Shown in pieces: positions 58,598-64,000 of a DNA stretch of 64,000 bases (the stretch's first letter is position 1; the number at the start of each line of letters is the position of its first letter). The notes below the pieces were generated by a model. The model made no database searches. It had not been told where the DNA came from and saw nothing but the letters and a program-made list of their open reading frames with translations. The stretch is from a bacterium (GTDB lineage: Bacteria; Planctomycetota; Planctomycetia; Pirellulales; Pirellulaceae), in the NCBI GenBank assembly GCA_030430075.1, contig JAUIGN010000006.1, positions 248,001-312,000 of the forward strand. The letters run 5' to 3'. A program made the translations under genes and the position numbers.

Positions 58598-59986
58598 ATG
58601 TTCCAGACCTGGCGACTGAAAGTACGAGAAGCCGAGGAAGCGTTGAACGCGGGGCGGCTCAACGAGGCGCACCAGAGTCTCGTGAGCAACGACCTGACTC
58701 AGTTCCTGCCTGGCAAGCGGTTGGCGGCCAGGATCGCCACGCGATTGGCCGAGCGTGCCCAGCAGAGTGCCTGCGATGCGGATCTCACGGCCGGCTGGCG
58801 CGACCTGCAGGCGGCGACGGATGTTGCGGGAGAAACCCCCGAACTGCTGGCAGCCCGCCGCGTCTTGGCCGAATCCTCATTGCGGCAGGCGGAGAAGCTC
58901 TTATCGAGCGGCGATACGGCACGCGCGATCGGCAAGCTGGAAGAATTGCAGAAGGCCGGTCATGCCATCCCGCGGCTCGATACCCTGATGCAGATCGCTC
59001 GCCGCATGCTGTCGGCCGAACACCTTGGTCGACGGGGGAAGTTCTCGGACGCCGAGGCGCAGTTGTCGGCCGCCGTGGCGCTCGAGCCCAGTCTGCATTT
59101 CCTGGAGGCCAAGCGAACACTCTGCCACCAGAAGCTGACGCGGAGCCGCGAACTGACGGCCGACCTGCACCGGGCAATCTCCGATTCGGCCTGGTCGGAC
59201 GCCCTGTCGCTGGCGGACTCGCTGCTGGAGCTGGCGCCGGAGAGCCAGTTGGCCCGTGACGCACGTCGCCGCGCGTGGGCCAAGGTGGGGACACGCCTGG
59301 CGGATTCCTATCAGCCCAAGCAAACTCAAGAATGGATCCCCAGTCGTCACCCGGGCAAAGAGCAACCGGTGACGGCCGGTCCGCGCTTCGTCTTGTGGGT
59401 CGATGGGGTCGGTGGGTATCTGGTCTGTTTGGCGGAGGAGGTCGTGATTGGCCAGGCCGTCGACGGCAACGGAGTCGACATTCCGATCTTGGGAGACCTC
59501 TCACGGCGGCACGCGCGGATTCGTCGCGAGGGCGAAGGCTACGTATTGGATCCACTGCATGCGGTCCGCGTGGCCGGCAGGCCGGTGCAGACGAAGACCC
59601 TGCTGAATGACGGCGACGAGATTGAACTGGGCGAGGGAATTCGCCTGCAGTTTCGTCGTCCACATTCGCTCAGTGGATCGGCCCGGTTGGATTTTGTCAG
59701 CCGGCACCGAACCCAGCCTTGGGCGGATGGTGTCCTGTTGATGGCCGAATCGTGTGTCTTGGGACCGCGCTGGCAGAATCATGTTGTCTGCCGAGATTGG
59801 TCCGGAGACGTGGTTCTCTACCGTCAAGATGACGAACTGTATTGTCGAGCGATGGATTCCATCGAGATCGACGGTGCCTTGTGCGATGGTCGAGGTCGGC
59901 TGGACGTGAATTCTCACGTCGTCGGCAGCGATTTCTCCATGAGTCTGGAGGAACTAGACAAATGCTCAATACAGCCGCTACTCTAG
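58598..59986 (+). CDS. FHA-domain protein with TPR-like N-terminal half
   Basis: A 462-residue cytoplasmic protein. Residues about 1-240 are helical repeats of TPR type (EALNAGRLNEAHQSLVSN, RAIGKLEELQKAGHAIPRL, AEAQLSAAVALEPSLHFLEA). About 275-360 is a forkhead-associated domain: LAEEVVIGQAVDGNGVDIPI, LGDLSRRHARIRREGEGYVL (SRxH phosphothreonine site present) and LLNDGDEIELGEGIRLQF. A further beta-rich segment (VLGPRWQNHVVCRDWSGDVV) follows. FHA domains bind phosphothreonine peptides, so its partner is likely the kinase whose gene overlaps it by 25 bases. The start at 58598 has a weak Shine-Dalgarno sequence. A scaffold or kinase substrate role is inferred. Confidence 0.9.
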   Translation: MFQTWRLKVREAEEALNAGRLNEAHQSLVSNDLTQFLPGKRLAARIATRLAERAQQSACDADLTAGWRDLQAATDVAGETPELLAARRVLAESSLRQAEKLLSSGDTARAIGKLEELQKAGHAIPRLDTLMQIARRMLSAEHLGRRGKFSDAEAQLSAAVALEPSLHFLEAKRTLCHQKLTRSRELTADLHRAISDSAWSDALSLADSLLELAPESQLARDARRRAWAKVGTRLADSYQPKQTQEWIPSRHPGKEQPVTAGPRFVLWVDGVGGYLVCLAEEVVIGQAVDGNGVDIPILGDLSRRHARIRREGEGYVLDPLHAVRVAGRPVQTKTLLNDGDEIELGEGIRLQFRRPHSLSGSARLDFVSRHRTQPWADGVLLMAESCVLGPRWQNHVVCRDWSGDVVLYRQDDELYCRAMDSIEIDGALCDGRGRLDVNSHVVGSDFSMSLEELDKCSIQPLL

Positions 59987-62052
59987 ATGAAGGCGGCCCG
60001 TCGGTGACCCAAGCCGCAAATGACAACCAGGGAAAACTGCCCAGAGGCGGCGCCATGAAGTTCGCTTACGCGACCGGTTCACGCCCGCTCAGCGGATACA
60101 CGATCAAACGTGGTATCGGCGTTGGTGGCTTTGGTGATGTCTATTTCGCGATCAGCGATGCGGGCAAAGAGGTCGCCCTGAAGCGGGTCCAGCGCAGCAT
60201 GGACGTCGAAGTCCGTGGTGTCAGCCAATGCCTGAATCTGAAGCACGTCAACTTGATCTCGCTCTTCGACATCAAGTACGACGACGAGGGCCAGGCTTGG
60301 GTCGTGATGGAGTACGTCACCGGCGAGAGCCTGAAGGACGTGATCGATCGCAACCCGCACGGCATGCCGCTGGCGGACGTGGAGGATTGGTTTGGCCAGA
60401 TCGCCAGCGGCGTCGCCTATTTGCACGACCATGGCATCGTCCACCGGGATCTCAAGCCGGGCAACATTTTCTTCGATGAAGATGTCGTCAAGATCGGCGA
60501 CTACGGCCTCTCGAAGTACATTTCCTGCAGCCGCCGCAGCGGGCAGACCGAAAGCGTCGGCACGTTTCACTACATGGCGCCGGAGATCGGCAAAGGGGTT
60601 TACGGTAAGGAGATCGATGTCTATGCCCTGGGCATCATGCTCTACGAAATGCTCTCCGGGACCGTTCCCTTCGACGGCGAGAGCAGCCAGGAAATCATCA
60701 TGAAACATCTCACGGCGGAACCCAATGTGGACGCCGTCGAGGAACGATTTCAACCCGTCATTCGGAAGGCCCTTCACAAGGACCCGGAACAGCGGTTCAG
60801 CAGCGTCACGGAGATGCTGCGGGCTTTCAACACGGTGGAGGCGTCCCCGGCGCCGAAGTCCCCGAGCCGGGAACTGCCGCCGGTCCGGGTGCCGCTGGCT
60901 GAGGCCACCGAAACGCTGTACATCATGGATGACAGCGAGGGCATCGAGTTCGGTCCGCTCAAAGAGGTCGTTCCGACCTCGACCAAGACCGGAACCTCGC
61001 GCGGCCGGACGGCCAATTCAGCACCCCGAACAGGGGCCGAATCGCGGCCCGAGCCGATCGCACTTGCCTTTCGTCAGGGCAGCTCCAGTGCCATGGCCTG
61101 GTGGCGCGATTCCAACTTATCCATGCCCCTCAAGCTGGTTGTCATCCTGGCAATTGCGACCGTGTTTATCTTCAACGCCGGTTGGCTGGTCCCGCTGGGG
61201 ATCGTCATGGGGGCTGCCTACCTGGTCTACTTCGGCATCTACTCGCTGGTCACCGTCAGCGGCGAGGCAGCGCCCAGCCCTTCCCGGCCGGCGCAGGCGG
61301 AAGGGGCCGCCGTCGCCCGCCAGCAGCGGCACTCGGCCGCGCGACGCAAACGGAAATGGCGACAGATCGCTCGGGAATCGCTCAACGCAAAACACGGCAC
61401 CGAACGGCTGGCCGAGCTGAATGGGTCATTCCTCGTTTCCGCGGTCGCCGCCGCGTCGCTCGGATTTGTCATGCTGTGGGTTGGACAGGTGCCGATCTTC
61501 ACGAACGCATCGGTCTACGCCTGGTCGCTGTACGCCTGGCTGGGCATCGTTTGTGCCGTCTGCAGTTGGGCCATTCTGTCGGTCAGCAAGCGTTGGGAAG
61601 GATACGATGGGAGCCCGCTCAAGCGGCGTTTGGTGCTGCTCGTCGCGGGGCTCCTCATGGGTGGACTGGCGTACCTGGTCAGCGATTTCGTCGACGTTCG
61701 CCAAGCTGGGTTTCTGGCCCTTGATTCGATGCAAGGGTATCGCAGCTGGCCAACCTTGTACGGTGCCGACGGGCAACCCGAGCTGTGGGTCTTCATGATC
61801 CACTTTGCGGCCATGTTCTTTCTGCCTCGCTGGTGGCAGCAGGCGGACCCGCTGCGGCGAACACGGCTCAGCGTCTTCCGCACCGGCGGTTGTGTGTTGA
61901 TTGCCTGGATTCTTCACCTGATCCTGCCATTTCCCCAACCTTGGGGCATTCTCATGGCCGCTGGCCTCTCCGTGACCGTCCAGCTTTCGTCACCTTACCT
62001 GGCGAAAAAAGATCGAGAACGATTCCAACAGCAAGCCTTGCAGCAGGCCTGA
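59962..62052 (+). CDS. Membrane Ser/Thr protein kinase
   Basis: A 696-residue protein; ATG at 59962 follows GGAGGA nine bases upstream and overlaps the FHA gene. The kinase domain (about 46-290) has GIGVGGFGDVYFA (Gly loop), KEVALKRVQRSM (Lys), HGIVHRDLKPGNIFFDED, GDYGLSKYISC (DYG in place of the usual DFG), YMAPEIGKGVYGKEIDV and a C-terminal region MKHLTAEPNVDAVEERF. About 290-370 is a linker rich in Pro/Ser/Thr, then at least six hydrophobic helices (KLVVILAIATVFIFNAGWLV; LVSAVAAASLGFVMLWVG; LLVAGLLMGGLAYLV; CVLIAWILHLILPFPQPW). A membrane-bound Hanks-type kinase with a C-terminal sensor or channel-like part is likely. Phosphorylation of the FHA partner is inferred. Confidence 0.93.
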   Translation: MLNTAATLDEGGPSVTQAANDNQGKLPRGGAMKFAYATGSRPLSGYTIKRGIGVGGFGDVYFAISDAGKEVALKRVQRSMDVEVRGVSQCLNLKHVNLISLFDIKYDDEGQAWVVMEYVTGESLKDVIDRNPHGMPLADVEDWFGQIASGVAYLHDHGIVHRDLKPGNIFFDEDVVKIGDYGLSKYISCSRRSGQTESVGTFHYMAPEIGKGVYGKEIDVYALGIMLYEMLSGTVPFDGESSQEIIMKHLTAEPNVDAVEERFQPVIRKALHKDPEQRFSSVTEMLRAFNTVEASPAPKSPSRELPPVRVPLAEATETLYIMDDSEGIEFGPLKEVVPTSTKTGTSRGRTANSAPRTGAESRPEPIALAFRQGSSSAMAWWRDSNLSMPLKLVVILAIATVFIFNAGWLVPLGIVMGAAYLVYFGIYSLVTVSGEAAPSPSRPAQAEGAAVARQQRHSAARRKRKWRQIARESLNAKHGTERLAELNGSFLVSAVAAASLGFVMLWVGQVPIFTNASVYAWSLYAWLGIVCAVCSWAILSVSKRWEGYDGSPLKRRLVLLVAGLLMGGLAYLVSDFVDVRQAGFLALDSMQGYRSWPTLYGADGQPELWVFMIHFAAMFFLPRWWQQADPLRRTRLSVFRTGGCVLIAWILHLILPFPQPWGILMAAGLSVTVQLSSPYLAKKDRERFQQQALQQA

Positions 62053-62154
62053 GCAGCCGCGGACGAGGCGCGTGAAACCTGCGGCGCCGGTTCCCAGTTC
62101 GGACGCGCCGCACGAACGGATTTGATAGTTCAAGCGAAAGAGTAGGTGATTCAA

Positions 62155-63300
62155 ATGATCACACTGTTTTTCATTGTCATCGTTGCGTCGTTGACGCTGG
62201 CGGCTTCTCGAGCTGAAGGTATGCGACCGCTGGGTTTGGCATTGGTCGGGATGACCAGCATGGTCCTGGGCGTTCAGGCCACTGCCGTGTTTACCGACTC
62301 CGCCATTGCCCCGCTGTTGACCTCCGTAGCCTCCGCTCAGGAGACGCCGGCAACTGCGGCGGAAAGTCCAGAGAACGCCGAGGACAAAGCGGAGGACGTG
62401 TCGGCAGCCGCGGAAGCGACGGACTCCGATGCTGCCAGCCGCTCGGCAGCCGATGAAACTCCCGCCGCCGAGTCACCTGGTTTGACAAGCGCGGCCGAAG
62501 AGGGCACCGGTTCTGAGACGGCCGCCGAGCCGGACGAGGTGACCGCAGACGGCGGCGACGTTGAGGACGCGACAGACGCTTCGGCTCCCGTCGGGTCCCC
62601 ACCGGAGCCGGCTGCGCCGGCGGCCGAGGAACCTGCCGATACGGTGGAGGACGCGGTCGAGGACGAGCGCCCGGCCGACGCGTCGTCGGCAGCGCCCCGG
62701 CAACTTTCCTCGCCGACGACCGTCGAGAAAATCACGAACGTAACGTATGTCGATCGCGAGGGAGAGGATACGCCGGAGTGGCTTGAGAAGAAGCCCTGGA
62801 CCCAGGACGGAGTGCACTTCGTTCCGGTCACCTCGCGGATTCAGATCACCGAGGCCGACTGTGCGACGGCACTCGACAGCGAAGTTGAAGCGGCCACCGC
62901 AAAGTACGTCAACCGCCTGCTTAAGAACAAGTTGGCCACGACGTTGCTCGATCTGAACTCCTCCGCAGCCGCTCCAAAAGTCATGGGGAGTTTTGACGAA
63001 GAGGTGGTGTTGACAGCTGGGACCATGTATCAGTCCCATGTGCTGCTTTCCTTCGACAAGGACTTCCACGAGGCGATCCAGGCGGAATGGAACGAAGTGC
63101 GGGTGACCAGCCGGCTAATGCAGACCGGGCTGGGCGCGGCGGTTGTGCTGCTGCTTCTGGGAACCATGTTTAGCTACTTCAGGTTGGACACCGCGACGCG
63201 CGGCTACTATACCGGGCGGTTGCAGTTTGCGGCGGCGGCAGCGATACTAACCGTGATCGCTGTGGGCGTCCTGTTTGCGAATTACGTTCCCTGGATGTAG
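62155..63300 (+). CDS. Hypothetical membrane protein with acidic low-complexity loop
   Basis: A 381-residue protein. I use ATG 62155 (AGGTGA five bases upstream); GTG 62146 is an alternative. Two N-terminal helices (MITLFFIVIVASLTLAASRA; LGLALVGMTSMVLGVQATAV) are followed by about 120 residues rich in Ala, Glu, Asp and Ser (PENAEDKAEDVSAAAEATDS), then a domain with KKPWTQDGVHFVPVTSRIQI and ATAKYVNRLLKNKLATTLLD, and two C-terminal helices (AAVVLLLLGTMFSY; AAAAILTVIAVGVLFANYV). No known domain is recognised. It is the third gene of the plus-strand FHA-kinase group, 102 bases after the kinase. Function is unknown; a signalling link is by position only. Confidence 0.75.
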   Translation: MITLFFIVIVASLTLAASRAEGMRPLGLALVGMTSMVLGVQATAVFTDSAIAPLLTSVASAQETPATAAESPENAEDKAEDVSAAAEATDSDAASRSAADETPAAESPGLTSAAEEGTGSETAAEPDEVTADGGDVEDATDASAPVGSPPEPAAPAAEEPADTVEDAVEDERPADASSAAPRQLSSPTTVEKITNVTYVDREGEDTPEWLEKKPWTQDGVHFVPVTSRIQITEADCATALDSEVEAATAKYVNRLLKNKLATTLLDLNSSAAAPKVMGSFDEEVVLTAGTMYQSHVLLSFDKDFHEAIQAEWNEVRVTSRLMQTGLGAAVVLLLLGTMFSYFRLDTATRGYYTGRLQFAAAAAILTVIAVGVLFANYVPWM

Positions 63301-63394
63301 TACGGCGAGACGCCCGGAACACGCTCGTGGTCCGATTGCTTGGATGACTCTCGGGCCCTGGCGGAATCGCCTGTTATTGATCCGTGAACTCCCC

Positions 63395-64000
63395 ATGAAC
63401 CCTGCTACGGAAACAGATCGCCTGCTCGTCCAGCGGATTCGGAGCGGAGATGGAGACGCTTGGGGCGATCTGATCTCGCGTTACGAGGGCCGATTGCTGG
63501 CGTTTGTTGAGAGCCGCATCGGTCGCCGGGCGGTCAGCGAAGACATTGTCCAGGAGGCCTTTGTGGGCTTTCTGACCAGCCTCCCGAATTACGACGGGCG
63601 GCGACCTCTGGAAAGCTATCTGTTTTCCATTTGTGCTTACAAGCTGACCGACCACATGCGCCGCGAGGGCCGCCGCCCCGCGTTGCCGTTGTCCGCGGGT
63701 TCCGATTCCGGCGGTGAATGGCAATTGGCGTCGTCTGCCCGCGCGGCCAGTAGCATCGCCCGGAGCGGCGAACGCAAGAACCTCGAAGAGACAGCCATCG
63801 TCGAGGCGCTCCAGCAGCAGGTGAGCCGTTGGAAGGAACGGGGTGACTGGGTCAAGCTACAGTGCATTGAGCTGCTGTTCGTGCGCGGGTGGGCGAACAA
63901 GGCGGTGGCCGCCGAGCTGGGGATCACCGAGCAGCAGGTGGCGAACTTCAAGTTCGATTTCCTCGCCAGGATGCGTTCGATCATCCGCAAGCAGGGATTG
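63395..64000 (+). CDS. ECF-type sigma factor, C-terminal end cut by window edge
   Basis: The frame from ATG 63395 is open to the last base of the window (202 codons). It starts MNPATETDRLLVQRIRSGDG, has the region 2 pattern EDIVQEAFVGFLTSLPNYDG and YLFSICAYKLTDHMRREGRR, then after a variable loop (residues about 95-150) the region 4 helix-turn-helix ELGITEQQVANFKFDFLARM. The -10-binding region 2.4 is not clearly separable by eye. It follows the FHA, kinase and membrane-protein genes on the same strand, a grouping also known for planctomycete ECF factors associated with Hanks-type kinases. I expect the kinase or FHA partner to regulate it. Its 3' end is outside the window. Confidence 0.85.
   Translation, partial: MNPATETDRLLVQRIRSGDGDAWGDLISRYEGRLLAFVESRIGRRAVSEDIVQEAFVGFLTSLPNYDGRRPLESYLFSICAYKLTDHMRREGRRPALPLSAGSDSGGEWQLASSARAASSIARSGERKNLEETAIVEALQQQVSRWKERGDWVKLQCIELLFVRGWANKAVAAELGITEQQVANFKFDFLARMRSIIRKQGL

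Overview
The window looks like a chromosomal segment of a high-GC planctomycete, probably a Pirellulales-type bacterium. The evidence is the gene content: DUF1501 with a Tat leader, a DUF1080-ThuA-NPCBM-PVC-dehydrogenase multidomain protein, an SHD1-domain protein, secreted lactonase-fold beta-propellers, a kinase with many membrane segments, very large pseudopilins, an Lpg1974-like outer-membrane barrel and families of short dispersed intergenic repeats. I saw no rRNA, tRNA, CRISPR array, complete insertion sequence or prophage. All assignments are by eye from motifs; no database search was possible.

Layout. 0-14 kb is a mixed, mostly non-operonic region: partial glucose-dehydrogenase-like MDR, secreted EEP-fold nuclease, DUF1501, an EamA transporter that appears to lack a canonical start codon, secreted lactonase-like propeller, a hypothetical protein, RNA 3'-phosphate cyclase (rtcA), a SpoIIE-type phosphatase, a MATE exporter and a secreted DUF11-repeat protein. 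14.6-20.2 kb holds a 1361-residue catabolic-type multidomain protein followed by a separate c-type cytochrome; together they resemble one longer PVC-type dehydrogenase-cytochrome polypeptide split in two. 20.6-22.7 kb is a TadE-TadE-VWA (TadG-like) operon. 22.9-25.6 kb has a GH105-type hydrolase fusion and pdxH.

25.6-45.2 kb (all on the minus strand) is a type II secretion / type IV pilus-like locus: two GspE/PilB ATPases, PilT, a PilC/GspF with an extra hydrophobic insert and six pseudopilin-like proteins, one of about 1800 residues. Secretin, GspC/L/M and prepilin peptidase are not in the window. 45.4-48 kb holds a small membrane-anchored protein and an SHD1 protein with 11 DLFG[D/E] motifs. 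48.5-57 kb is again mixed (M20 amidohydrolase, outer-membrane barrel, ArsR regulator, SpoU methyltransferase, alpha/beta hydrolase, CinA/PncC, a second EamA transporter). 57.6-64 kb is a plus-strand signalling group: coiled-coil membrane protein, terminator, FHA protein, membrane Ser/Thr kinase, membrane protein, and an ECF sigma factor cut by the window end.

The most distinctive unexplained material is (1) a dispersed, partly palindromic intergenic element with internal tandem expansions at five loci (about 6.0, 8.1, 14.2, 39.3 and 54.5 kb); (2) an A10 tract at a domain boundary of the 1361-residue protein, where slippage either way meets a stop almost at once; (3) the SHD1 protein whose own repeats resemble ligands of eukaryotic SHD1; and (4) the hybrid secretion locus with giant pseudopilins that share an acidic WPG[S/T]DD cassette.
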